A stretch of 56,391 bases of DNA from a virus: IMG/VR virus record IMGVR_UViG_3300043313_000502, positions 1-56,391 of that record; one strand, 5' to 3'. Positions 29,837 to 37,320 of the stretch are shown piece by piece. Made by a program: the position numbers and the translations under genes. Position 1 is the first letter of the stretch. Every line of letters begins with the position of its first letter. The notes under the pieces are model-generated. The model was not told the origin of the DNA and did no database searches. It saw nothing but the letters and a program-made list of their open reading frames with translations.

Positions 29837-32130
29837 CAGTCCTCCGGATCTATTATGACCATCTTCCGCATGAGCAGGTTGGGGAACACTCCACGAACGC
29901 TGCGCATCGCCTCCACGTACACCACATCCTGACCCAACCTCAACGATTGCAAAATCTTTGCGTATTTCGGGTAGTCCCATCGTGTCACCCGTACGTACAC
30001 ATCCTCATCTCCGTCGTCATAGCAGTGCAGAACACACGAGGTCGGTAGGTCCGGGCGCCGTACCGTCCTTCTTATCTCCTCATAAGACATGCCGCTACGG
30101 GCGCGCTCATCCTCAATGAAGTCCTTATACTCCTTCAGCTTGACGAATCCCATCCATCGAACCGTGGACTCCCGCTCCGCCTCAAGCAGCGTCTCAGAGT
30201 CGTGCGTCGGCGTCGCCAGCGGTATCTCGCCGGTACGGATGGCGATCCTCACCGCTTCCAGGCTCTCGTGGATCTTCTTCAGACCAAACGGGTCTCGCCC
30301 CAGTTGCGGCCGAAGGGCTTCTAGCTTCGCCGGACCGATTCCCGGTATCTCCAGGAGCTGGTCAGGGTCTCCAACGAAGGTATGCCCCTCTGCCCAGGCG
30401 AGCATCTTCGTGGCGAGGGCGGGACCGACGCCGTTCAGCTGCTCGTACCCCGCTAGTACAGTGTCCCGCCCGCCCGCTGTCCACGTCCGTCCGGACCTGC
30501 CGAAGGTAACTCCGGACACCCGGACCCCGTGCGATTCGGCATCCCGGATAAGCCTCGGCCAGCGCTCTTTCGAGATCTTCTGCAGCTGTGCCGCATAGAA
30601 GGCAGCGGGGTGGTGCACCTTCAGCCACATGCACCAGAAGCCGATCATGGTGTAAGCCAAAGAATGCGCATACACGAAGGCATACGACGCGGACGTGACG
30701 ACCTTTCCCCAGACCTCCATGGCCTGTGCCCTGGTAACCCCGTGCAGCCGCGCCGCACCCTCCACGAACGCCTCTTCCGACGCGTTGAACTGCGCCTCGC
30801 CGAGCTTCTGGGATATGATGCGGCGGATGTCGTGAACTCGCTTAGGCTCCAGCCCGCCGTACCGGGCGAGTGCCTTGAGGATCTGCTCCTGGTAGATAAT
30901 CTGGCCCTTGGTACCCTCGGTGATCTCGTCGATGACCGGGTGGAGTCGAAGTAACTCCTGCTTTCCGTGCTTGGTCTCGATGTAGTCGGTGGCAGTACCG
31001 GAGAACAGCGGCCCCGGGCGGGACAGCCCCGAGATGTCTACTAGCTCCAGGAAGTCGTCCGGCCGTACGTCCCGACAGACGATCCGTGTCGCCCGCCCCT
31101 CGAACTGGAAAATTCCTATGACGTCCGCGATCTTGAATGCTGCGAGGGTCGCCGCGTCGTCCATCGGTACCCGGTACAACTCTTCCAGGGTAACTCCCGC
31201 CTCTTCCAGGGCGAGCCGGATCATTCCCATCGTGGAGAGCCCGAGCACGTCAACCTTCATAAGACCGAGGTACTCCGCGTCATACTTGTTCACGGAGACG
31301 ACCGTTGTCTGTTCGCCGGTCTTCTTCTCTTCGCGGGTGTAGAGCGCACAGGTGTCCGCGATCGGCGAGTTGGTGATGACGAGTCCTGCGCTGTGAACGC
31401 TGAACCCCCGGTAGTTACCCTCCAGCTTAACCGCCTGCGCGAGGGCGGGATGCCGGTTAAGGATCTCTTGGGCAGCGGGGAACATCGCGAAGGTATCTTC
31501 CAGCGCCGCGTCCGCCCGGGAGTCCCCGCCCGAACGCTCCACGATCATGCCCTTCAGGATCTCTGTGTCCGCCTTGGGGATCCGGTACACACGGGCCACG
31601 TCGTCGATCGAGTTCCGTCCTTTGTACTTGGTGAAGGTCCCAACGTTCCCCACCCGGTCCGCACCGTACTTCCGAACCGCGTACTCCCGGACCTCATGTC
31701 GCCGCTCATCGTCAAAGTCAATGTCAATGTCGGGCAGGTCTTCCCGCCCGGGCACGATGAAGCGGCCGAAGTCCATAAGCGGGTACATAAGCGGATCGAC
31801 CTCGGTGATACGGAGCAGGTAGCAGACTATTGACGCAGCCGAGGATCCACGCCCCGGACCGACCGGAATCCCCCGGTCCTTAGCGAACCGGACGAGGTCA
31901 GATACCAAAAGAAAATAGTCAACGTAATCCTGCCCGATTACCAGGCCCATCTCCAGCTTAGTCTGTGCTACATAGGGCTCTGACCCGAGCTTGCGCAAGC
32001 CCGGCCAGCCTTGCCCCTTCCTGTACCGCCACCCCTCCCGGAGCCAGGCCCACAAGATATCGGCGGACGGGACGGATCTCCCAGCGCCAGACCGGGATAG
32101 CTCCGTTTCCTGGAGCGCTTGGCCTACCAT
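29836..32130 (-). CDS. DNA polymerase III alpha, catalytic part (PHP domain encoded separately)
   Basis: The 764-residue protein carries the C-family polymerase core: GPGRGSSAASIVCYLLRITE (91-110), PDIDIDFDDERR with catalytic Asp134 and Asp136 (133-144), RGFSVHSAGLVITN (241-254), MKVDVLGLSTMG with the third catalytic Asp294, and a helix-hairpin-helix LEIPGIGPAKLEALRP in the C-terminal third. The usual N-terminal PHP domain is missing and is encoded by a gene about 760 bases upstream. The first 173 bases overlap another reading frame. The enzyme replicates the phage genome. Confidence 0.93.
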   Translation of the reverse strand: MVGQALQETELSRSGAGRSVPSADILWAWLREGWRYRKGQGWPGLRKLGSEPYVAQTKLEMGLVIGQDYVDYFLLVSDLVRFAKDRGIPVGPGRGSSAASIVCYLLRITEVDPLMYPLMDFGRFIVPGREDLPDIDIDFDDERRHEVREYAVRKYGADRVGNVGTFTKYKGRNSIDDVARVYRIPKADTEILKGMIVERSGGDSRADAALEDTFAMFPAAQEILNRHPALAQAVKLEGNYRGFSVHSAGLVITNSPIADTCALYTREEKKTGEQTTVVSVNKYDAEYLGLMKVDVLGLSTMGMIRLALEEAGVTLEELYRVPMDDAATLAAFKIADVIGIFQFEGRATRIVCRDVRPDDFLELVDISGLSRPGPLFSGTATDYIETKHGKQELLRLHPVIDEITEGTKGQIIYQEQILKALARYGGLEPKRVHDIRRIISQKLGEAQFNASEEAFVEGAARLHGVTRAQAMEVWGKVVTSASYAFVYAHSLAYTMIGFWCMWLKVHHPAAFYAAQLQKISKERWPRLIRDAESHGVRVSGVTFGRSGRTWTAGGRDTVLAGYEQLNGVGPALATKMLAWAEGHTFVGDPDQLLEIPGIGPAKLEALRPQLGRDPFGLKKIHESLEAVRIAIRTGEIPLATPTHDSETLLEAERESTVRWMGFVKLKEYKDFIEDERARSGMSYEEIRRTVRRPDLPTSCVLHCYDDGDEDVYVRVTRWDYPKYAKILQSLRLGQDVVYVEAMRSVRGVFPNLLMRKMVIIDPED

Positions 32131-32269
32131 CCGTCATCCAACCCTTCGCCGGAACCTCGTTGACTAGTTCGTGCCCTCGTTGGACAACCATTTGCCGAAG
32201 AAACTGCACCCACAGCCATAACTCATCCACGCTGAGGTTGTGCGTCCTCGGGAGCATGACGACCTTCAC
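31958..32269 (-). CDS. Hypothetical protein overlapping the polymerase start
   Basis: The GTG at 32269 follows GAAGGAAGAAG and gives 103 residues. The first 65 look protein-like (HNLSVDELWLWVQFLRQMVV, then ELVNEVPAKGWMTDGR). The last 57 codons overlap the polymerase gene in another frame and look like its shadow. The stop may be genuine, or a frameshift could join the two frames. The gene itself is plausible; its end is doubtful. Confidence 0.5.
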   Translation of the reverse strand: MKVVMLPRTHNLSVDELWLWVQFLRQMVVQRGHELVNEVPAKGWMTDGRPSAPGNGAIPVWRWEIRPVRRYLVGLAPGGVAVQEGARLAGLAQARVRALCSTD

Positions 32270-32417
32270 GCTGCTTCTTCCTTCTCTGAATGTGAGCGCT
32301 GTCAAGGAATCGCCCTCCATGGCTTAGCGGGATCGGGATCCCCATCATCACCTGGATGCAGCAATCGCCTTCCCCCGCTCCGCAGACCCGACAGGGGCCG
32401 TACTCTTCCCAGTTCAT
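32223..32417 (-). CDS. Small zinc-finger protein
   Basis: The 64-residue protein has CRVCGAGEGDCCIQVMMGIP and SHGGRFLDSAHIQRRKKQRE. The C-x2-C ... C-C ... H-x-G-R pattern is that of a small phage zinc-binding domain common in actinophages. It starts in an ATGA overlap and is one of the small genes separating the two polymerase genes. Confidence 0.75.
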   Translation of the reverse strand: MNWEEYGPCRVCGAGEGDCCIQVMMGIPIPLSHGGRFLDSAHIQRRKKQREGRHAPEDAQPQRG

Positions 32418-32524
32418 GGACGAAACCCGTTATCGACACATATCATTGCAACGGAGAATCCTATGATGAAGCACAACGCCATCTGTAGCAACACATCTGC
32501 GGCATCCCAATCCCACCGTCTCAT
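32414..32524 (-). CDS. 36-residue membrane protein
   Basis: The ATG at 32524 overlaps the upstream stop in ATGA and the stop overlaps the next start in ATGA. The product MRRWDWDAADVLLQMALCFI ... VDNGFRP has one membrane span (about residues 11-29). Function unknown. The double overlap makes it a confident small gene. Confidence 0.72.
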   Translation of the reverse strand: MRRWDWDAADVLLQMALCFIIGFSVAMICVDNGFRP

Positions 32525-32715
32525 CGCTGCTTCCTTCCTCGATGCGGCCGCTTGAGCGGCGTGTCTCCCCAACCACCTATGCCTCCGGGAACCCAACACT
32601 GCCAGCCGTCCCAGAAGATTGCCCAACGGCTCGGATTGCCTACCCGCCGACAGTCCCAAGTTCGAAAGCAGACCGGACAGCGCGGGTACCTACTCCATAC
32701 GGGAGAGGACCGCAT
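32521..32715 (-). CDS. Small Trp/Cys-rich protein
   Basis: The 64-residue product has PRCPVCFRTWDCRRVGNPSR followed by WAIFWDGWQCWVPGG, with a C-x2-C and further Cys that may bind zinc. The C-terminus is basic. It overlaps both neighbours. Function unknown. Confidence 0.68.
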   Translation of the reverse strand: MRSSPVWSRYPRCPVCFRTWDCRRVGNPSRWAIFWDGWQCWVPGGIGGWGDTPLKRPHRGRKQR

Positions 32716-32899
32716 GGATCTCGCACACCCTCATTGTCTCGGTAACTGTTCGGGTCGGTTGACTAAGTAAAGCCCCGCCTGTCTTCGCCCAGGGCACCCA
32801 ACCCCTACCAATCCTTTCCGTCAGATAACCCTCCGGTCGGCAGAAGTAGAACCCCCGTGCCTTCAGCCAAAACAGTCCCCTGTCCCCATTCAACTCCAT
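32690..32899 (-). CDS. Hypothetical small protein
   Basis: The 69-residue product starts inside the last ten bases of the PHP gene. It begins MELNGDRGLFWLKARGFYFC and has RPEGYLTERIGRGWVPWAKT. No family is recognised. Confidence 0.65.
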   Translation of the reverse strand: MELNGDRGLFWLKARGFYFCRPEGYLTERIGRGWVPWAKTGGALLSQPTRTVTETMRVCEIHAVLSRME

Positions 32900-33837
32900 G
32901 TCAGATCATCCTCTGTGCCGTTGTACCGAAATCGCTCCGCCTTCGGAAGGGTGACGTTACAGCGTTCCGCGATGATGCCGCTATTCGCACACGCCTCCCG
33001 CGCTGCTTTCTTGGAGAGTCCCGCTCGCCGCGCCCTCTCAAGGACGCCCTCCGACACGAGACTGTCTTCTTCGTCGTACACGTTCCGGTCGCTGCGCGGG
33101 AGGTAGTCCGGAACGTCGTACTCCCAGCTAGACAACTGCTGAGCGATCGTGTTGTCTCCCCGCCCCGTCGCGTGCAGCAGTGCCCGGATCTCGCTGTCCC
33201 CCGGGCGGAGCGTGTGTACGTCGCCGGTCGCCACGAGGGGGATGCCCAAGCGCCGCCCAATCGCCTCATAGGCTCGATTAATCTTGATGCTTCGCTCAAG
33301 CTCCGGGAACATCTGGCACTCCAGATAGAACCGATCTCCGTACAGATCCTTGAAGTTGCTCGCTAATTGGATCGCTTCAACCTTTCCTGCCTGCTCTTCC
33401 GGTATCATTTTCCCGCCGAGGAGCGCGCAGGCTAGCAGCGAGTCCGAGCAGCCGGAGAGCACTATCAGACCCTCCGGGTGATCCGCGAGCATCCGGCCAG
33501 TCACGGTCGGGTAGCGGTGGAAGCCCTCAGCCCACGATCGGTTCACCAGCTGCATGAGCGAGCGGTACCCCTCGGCGTCGCTAGCCAGAATCGTAAGGTG
33601 ACACTTCCGATCGCTTTCCACGGTCGGAGCGGTGTATGCCTCCAGCCCGAAGATCGGCTTGATGCCTGCTTTCAAAGCTGCCTTCTCCAACTGTACATGG
33701 GAGGACACACCGCCATGCTCAGTCAGGGCAATAGCTGTCATTCCCAACTCAACTGCAACTTCTACGTGTTCGGCTGGAGTTCCCCAACCATCGAGGTAGC
33801 TAAATGTGCTGTGATGATGCAGTTCTACATAACGGAT
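32890..33837 (-). CDS. PHP-domain subunit of a split DNA polymerase III alpha
   Basis: The product of about 315 residues matches the N-terminal PHP domain of DnaE: IRYVELHHHSTFSYLDGWGT, then IALTEHGGVSSHVQLEKAAL and KAGIKPIFGLEAYTA, and later GIPLVATGDVHTLRPGDSEI. The metal-binding His and Asp residues are kept, so it may be an active phosphoesterase or proofreading exonuclease. No ATG, GTG or TTG lies between the upstream stop and the first conserved residues. GGGAGG stands eight bases before an ATC at 33837, which I use here. The nearest standard in-frame start is a TTG at 33903 inside the previous gene. Confidence 0.85.
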   Translation of the reverse strand: MRYVELHHHSTFSYLDGWGTPAEHVEVAVELGMTAIALTEHGGVSSHVQLEKAALKAGIKPIFGLEAYTAPTVESDRKCHLTILASDAEGYRSLMQLVNRSWAEGFHRYPTVTGRMLADHPEGLIVLSGCSDSLLACALLGGKMIPEEQAGKVEAIQLASNFKDLYGDRFYLECQMFPELERSIKINRAYEAIGRRLGIPLVATGDVHTLRPGDSEIRALLHATGRGDNTIAQQLSSWEYDVPDYLPRSDRNVYDEEDSLVSEGVLERARRAGLSKKAAREACANSGIIAERCNVTLPKAERFRYNGTEDDLTWS

Positions 33838-33853
33838 CTTGATCGCCTCCCGC

Positions 33854-34039
33854 TCATTCTCCGCCCCAGTCCGGGTCGTACGCCTCGCGGTAGGCAGACT
33901 CAAGCTCGTCTTCGCGCTTGGACGGGTACTTCTCTTGCAGGAGTATCCAACAGGTGCACGGTCCGAGCTCGTCACGTACGTAGTCGCAGCCCCATATGTG
34001 CGCCCCGGATGCCGCGCGCCTCTCCTTCGCATTCTTCAC
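33854..34039 (-). CDS. Hypothetical 61-residue protein
   Basis: I take the GTG at 34039, which forms a GTGA with the upstream stop and has GAGGAG 12 bases before it. The product includes ASGAHIWGCDYVRDELGPCT, then CWILLQEKYPSKREDELESA. It is acidic at the end. No family is recognised. A longer frame of another phase covers this gene but looks like a shadow. Confidence 0.65.
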   Translation of the reverse strand: MKNAKERRAASGAHIWGCDYVRDELGPCTCWILLQEKYPSKREDELESAYREAYDPDWGGE

Positions 34040-34224
34040 GGTCGCATACTCCTCGGCTGTGCCTCTAGCGTCTTCCACTGACAGCGCTTGCATCGGCGGT
34101 CCAGCGACGGATACCGGTCCTGGCCCCGTGCCCGACGCGGAAACTCCGTCCCTGCCTTCAGAGTGTGACAGCGTGAGCAGGTGAGCGCGAGCAGCAGTCG
34201 CGGCCCGAGCGCCCAGGCATTCAC
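34036..34224 (-). CDS. Small zinc-finger protein (CxxC...CxxC)
   Basis: The GTG at 34224 forms a GTGA with the previous stop. The 62-residue product has LTCSRCHTLKAGTEFPRRAR and a second pair RRCKRCQWKTLEA. C-x2-C, a hydrophobic F and a second C-x2-C about 25 residues later is a pattern common in phage zinc proteins and in the fingers of endonuclease VII-like enzymes. No nuclease motif follows. It probably binds nucleic acid. Confidence 0.72.
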   Translation of the reverse strand: MNAWALGPRLLLALTCSRCHTLKAGTEFPRRARGQDRYPSLDRRCKRCQWKTLEAQPRSMRP

Positions 34225-34388
34225 GACCCCCACCGCCCTCCACGACGGGTCGCTCTACGGATGCGACGTCTGCGATCCCGCGCTCGACGCCGGTCCGCAT
34301 TATGCCACCACTCGTACCAAACTAGGAACAACCCGAAGAGTAGAAGTGTCACCCCAACGGTTATCCCGACGTCGCGCGCTACCCCCAC
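34221..34388 (-). CDS. Small membrane protein with Arg-rich tail
   Basis: This 55-residue frame starts at a GTG (34388) overlapping the previous stop. It reads MGVARDVGITVGVTLLLFGL, then FLVWYEWWHNADRR and an Arg-rich tail. One span of about 18 residues with a strongly basic C-terminus fits a membrane protein with the tail inside the cell. Clean overlaps on both sides support it. Confidence 0.65.
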   Translation of the reverse strand: MGVARDVGITVGVTLLLFGLFLVWYEWWHNADRRRARDRRRRIRRATRRGGRWGS

Positions 34389-34648
34389 CGTGGAATCCTG
34401 TCCTCAATAGCTATCTCCGCCTGGAGAACAGCGGCGTACATCGTGGCCGCGTCCCGGTGGAACTTCCAGGCATTGAAAGCATCACCTCGTTCCTGGTCGT
34501 CCCGACGATCGATCCGAAGCTCTGGCGCCCCGTCTCCCCACTTACGAACGAGCCGCGCGTCTGCCCGCTTGAAGTCCGCACTAGCCTCCTCGGACTTCGC
34601 TACATGGAAGTGCATCTTGCCGCGCATGTTACCGATTAGCTCGGGCAT
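34379..34648 (-). CDS. Hypothetical protein
   Basis: The ATG at 34648 (or the adjacent ATG at 34651) overlaps the end of the glycosylase gene. The 89-residue product MPELIGNMRGKMHFHVAKSE continues with a charged helical domain (RRDDQERGDAFNAWKFHRDA). No family is recognised. Confidence 0.65.
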   Translation of the reverse strand: MPELIGNMRGKMHFHVAKSEEASADFKRADARLVRKWGDGAPELRIDRRDDQERGDAFNAWKFHRDAATMYAAVLQAEIAIEDRIPRWG

Positions 34649-35258
34649 CATTCCACTCTCCAAACTCCAACCAGTGCGCCTCCATAACCGGCCGCATGAC
34701 TGGGTTGCGCAACCCGAAAGCCGGGTGGTACATCGGCCAGAGCCAAGACCCGTTAACCAACTGCATGGGCTTTCCCCACAAACCGCCGGAGATAGACCCC
34801 ACAGACCCCAAGGCATTAAGCGCCGTTACTCCAAGCGCCACGATCACATTCGGCTTACCGACTGCGTTCCACTCCGCCCTCAGATATGAACGCGAAGCTT
34901 CAATCTCTCTGCTGGTCGGCGTCCGGTTACCCGGGGGGCGGTACTTGACGACGTTGGTGATGAAGGCATTGGGGGGAACGCCCTCCGCGCGCTCGGGCGG
35001 GACGCGGAGCCCTGTCTGTTTCCCGACCCAACCGGTCCGTACTCCGGCGATGAACATGAGCGAATCGAGTGCTCGGCCTGACGCCCCACAGAACGGGCGC
35101 CCCTTTAGGTTCTCCGTCGCTCCCGGAGCCTCTCCGACCACGAAGAAAGATGCCGATTCAGATCCGGTGCCCGGGACTAGGCGGATGCTCGGCAGCCGCA
35201 GGTGCTCAAACCTGTCGTCCGCGCGGTACCGCTCGTACACATCCTCAAGTGACAACAC
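34629..35258 (-). CDS. Uracil-DNA glycosylase superfamily protein
   Basis: The 209-residue protein has the family 4/5 motif VGEAPGATENLKGRPFCGAS (about 37-56), NVVKYRPPGNRTPT in the middle and WPMYHPAFGLRNP near the end, which carries the H-P loop. It would remove uracil from DNA or police dUMP incorporation. The four iron-sulphur cysteines of classical family 4 enzymes are not seen; I find only one Cys. It is coupled to the DUF1599-like gene by a 14-base overlap. Confidence 0.88.
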   Translation of the reverse strand: MLSLEDVYERYRADDRFEHLRLPSIRLVPGTGSESASFFVVGEAPGATENLKGRPFCGASGRALDSLMFIAGVRTGWVGKQTGLRVPPERAEGVPPNAFITNVVKYRPPGNRTPTSREIEASRSYLRAEWNAVGKPNVIVALGVTALNALGSVGSISGGLWGKPMQLVNGSWLWPMYHPAFGLRNPVMRPVMEAHWLEFGEWNDARANR

Positions 35259-35961
35259 TGTCCCAGTCCCCCTCGCGAGGTACCTCGTGATCCAGCATCT
35301 CCATCGTTAGCAGGGCGTGCCCTATGAGGTCGGCGAGGATCTCTCGAGCGCCTTCGCGCGGCAGGTCGATCCCGTCCCATAGCGCCCGCTTCAGCGGAGC
35401 GATCTTCCTCCAGATGTCTCCGAACTGTCCTTTGGGTCCGAGCGCCCGGTGATTCCGGGGACCGTACTGCCCAGAGCTTGTGATCATTCGCTCCGCAATC
35501 TCCGGGAGCAGCCGCGTGACGATATAAGCAGTCTCGGTTGGGAGACCGGGCAACTCCTTCTTGGTCGGGTTTTCGGTTGCGGGATAATCCAGCGGCCCAT
35601 TCCTGAACGAATCAAACCCGGGCTGGGGCTCTCTCACAAATTCCCCGAACTCTTCCGGTGTCACGACAGTCCTTCCCGGGCAACCAACCTGTATCGGCTG
35701 TCCTGCAATCTTGCTTTCGGTCCACGTATAGCGGTGCGACCCGTGAACGTCCTCCCGAGGACAGGGCATAATCGGATTTGCTATTTCAACCAAGCCTTTG
35801 CCCTCCAGCACTAAAAGCTCTTCGTTGATCTTCTCCTCAGACACGGCTGGTACTCCGGGACACCAACCGTCGTTTCCTCCCGCGATGGCTCCGTGATAGG
35901 GATGTGCCAGATGGGAGGCTTTTCTACTGCACCTGACCACAGCCGTCTTGCTCTCAGGCAT
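35245..35961 (-). CDS. Protein with C-terminal DUF1599-like (nucleotide modification associated) domain
   Basis: In the 238-residue protein the last third, GPKGQFGDIWRKIAPLKRAL then WDGIDLPREGAREILADLIG and HALLTMEML, is a helical segment like the DUF1599 / nucleotide-modification-associated family. These are all-alpha proteins near phage nucleotide enzymes. The N-terminal part has Cys/His residues (VVRCSRKASHLAHPYHGAIA ... WCPG) that may bind metal. The substrate is unknown. Confidence 0.62.
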   Translation of the reverse strand: MPESKTAVVRCSRKASHLAHPYHGAIAGGNDGWCPGVPAVSEEKINEELLVLEGKGLVEIANPIMPCPREDVHGSHRYTWTESKIAGQPIQVGCPGRTVVTPEEFGEFVREPQPGFDSFRNGPLDYPATENPTKKELPGLPTETAYIVTRLLPEIAERMITSSGQYGPRNHRALGPKGQFGDIWRKIAPLKRALWDGIDLPREGAREILADLIGHALLTMEMLDHEVPREGDWDSVVT

Positions 35962-36208
35962 GTGTCAGCCTCTCGCGAAGAGCCTGCCCGATACCCGCCC
36001 GGACGTTGTTCGACTCCTTCCGGAAGATCTCAAACTGAGCCCACACAAGGAAGATCCAGGTATGCATCCTGTGGACTCTCGGAAGATCGCACGGAGCGTA
36101 GTGGTACTCCTCATTCACCATATCCATGACGGCGCCAAGCGTTGCGAACTCCTCAGCGCTCATGTCCCGGATTTGGTATCGGCCGGGCGGATCCTGTTCA
36201 ATGATCAT
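35954..36208 (-). CDS. Hypothetical protein
   Basis: The 84-residue product starts after GAAGGGAACGTC, the same extended ribosome-binding site found in the early cassette. It begins MIIEQDPPGRYQIRDMSAEE and is mostly helical. It overlaps the DUF1599-like gene by eight bases. No family is recognised. Confidence 0.7.
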   Translation of the reverse strand: MIIEQDPPGRYQIRDMSAEEFATLGAVMDMVNEEYHYAPCDLPRVHRMHTWIFLVWAQFEIFRKESNNVRAGIGQALRERLTHA

Positions 36209-36220
36209 GACGTTCCCTTC

Positions 36221-36367
36221 TTAGGATAGGCACAGTGTGCAGGTATCGCAGCTTCTGCCGCTACATCCGGCGCACGGCTCTATCCGACATCTCCAACAAG
36301 ACTCCGGGAAGATCCCACATACGCAGTAGTAGTTCATCCGGCCACAGCGCGGGCATCGCGCGTACAT
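36221..36367 (-). CDS. Cysteine-rich zinc-ribbon-like small protein
   Basis: The ATG at 36367 lies just after the oxidoreductase stop and gives 48 residues with ten Cys: YARCPRCGRMNYYCVCG, then ESCWRCRIEPCAGCSGRSC and DTCTLC. Several C-x2-C pairs suggest two or more zinc sites. A longer start at 36448 would overlap the oxidoreductase by 71 bases and is less likely. Confidence 0.62.
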   Translation of the reverse strand: MYARCPRCGRMNYYCVCGIFPESCWRCRIEPCAGCSGRSCDTCTLCLS

Positions 36368-36377
36368 CCAAGCATCG

Positions 36378-37163
36378 TCATCTTGTGAGGTCGAAGTAAG
36401 CGGCGTCTGAGAGAACTCCCCGCTTCCAGGATCCATACCTACCAACACGTATCACCTCCGGGAAGCAATCGCATGTGGTGTCGAGAGGGTTCTCTACAGG
36501 AACCAGATTCTCCAGCGGAGGACGGCGATCCAGCGGCCACTCGGCTGTGGTGTACCCGAACATGTTGGATACTCGGTACCATCCGACGTCGGGCACGCCG
36601 TTGTTAATGACCGTGAAGGGCGGGCAGGGGATCGGGCAGAACACGCCGCGCTCCGGCGCATCTCCTACCATCCAGATACTCTGCGTTTTGAATTGGTGGT
36701 AGCCCGTGACGCACATCCAGTTCAGGGGCAGAGAAGACACGATCTTTGAGTAGTCTTTCCTATGCCAACTTGCCCATACTCCAAGGTCAGATATGTCAAC
36801 TGACTCTATCAGATTCTGGTACCGGTCCCAAGCATCATAGTAGGACACCCGGATGTCCCAGGCGCTCGTCCGCCCAGCCCGGTACTGATTCCACGTCATC
36901 TTTGGCACGGCCTCCCGGCCGTACACCTTGCGCGTACTTCCCTCCCAGGTTCCGAGGAGGCGGACGTCAATCGGTATCTCATCGGAGGTCTTCAGTCCGG
37001 GGATCGGACGGTGGAGGTACTGCGCCCCGAACATCTCCGAACGCCTTTTCTTACTGAAGATCTGGACTTCGTACCCTTGCTCAATTAGCGCGTGCGTCGC
37101 AAACAGTCCCGCCGGTCCGCAACCGAGGACAGCGGCTTTCTTCGTCCGCTTATGAATTTTCAC
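36378..37163 (-). CDS. FAD/NAD(P)-binding Rossmann-fold oxidoreductase-like protein
   Basis: The 261-residue protein starts at a GTG with KKAAVLGCGPAGLFATHALI, a dinucleotide-binding G-x-G-x2-G (14-19) and the usual following helix, then YEVQIFSKKRRSEMFGAQYL. Conserved-looking later segments include YHQFKTQSIWMVGD and PPFTVINNGVPDVGWYRVSN. It is shorter than typical flavin monooxygenases. The reaction is unknown. Its place among nucleotide genes suggests redox chemistry on a nucleotide or base, which is only inference. Confidence 0.75.
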   Translation of the reverse strand: MKIHKRTKKAAVLGCGPAGLFATHALIEQGYEVQIFSKKRRSEMFGAQYLHRPIPGLKTSDEIPIDVRLLGTWEGSTRKVYGREAVPKMTWNQYRAGRTSAWDIRVSYYDAWDRYQNLIESVDISDLGVWASWHRKDYSKIVSSLPLNWMCVTGYHQFKTQSIWMVGDAPERGVFCPIPCPPFTVINNGVPDVGWYRVSNMFGYTTAEWPLDRRPPLENLVPVENPLDTTCDCFPEVIRVGRYGSWKRGVLSDAAYFDLTR

Positions 37164-37320
37164 GAGGATCCTCGATCTTGATGGTCTGGACCTTCCCGCT
37201 CAGGCTAATGGTGACCTTCGGGACCGAATCTTTAGGTGCCCGCTTAACGACTGCTTCGATCTCCCCTGCAGTCATGCCCGCCTTCATGTTGTCCGCCACA
37301 TACTTGGTCTCCTTACGCAC
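37150..37320 (-). CDS. Hypothetical 56-residue protein
   Basis: The GTG at 37320 follows GGGAGGGGAGG and overlaps the stop of the gene before it by eight bases. The stop overlaps the next gene start by 14 bases. The product reads KETKYVADNMKAGMTAGEIE, then AVVKRAPKDSVPKVTISLSG and KVQTIKIEDP. No family is recognised. The overlaps and ribosome-binding site support it. Confidence 0.68.
   Translation of the reverse strand: MRKETKYVADNMKAGMTAGEIEAVVKRAPKDSVPKVTISLSGKVQTIKIEDPRENS

Noticed and set aside
32890-34032. Extended start of the PHP gene at the ATG 34032
   Set aside because: The extra 65 residues are Arg/Ser-rich shadow of the gene at 33854-34039, which has a clean GTGA overlap and natural composition.
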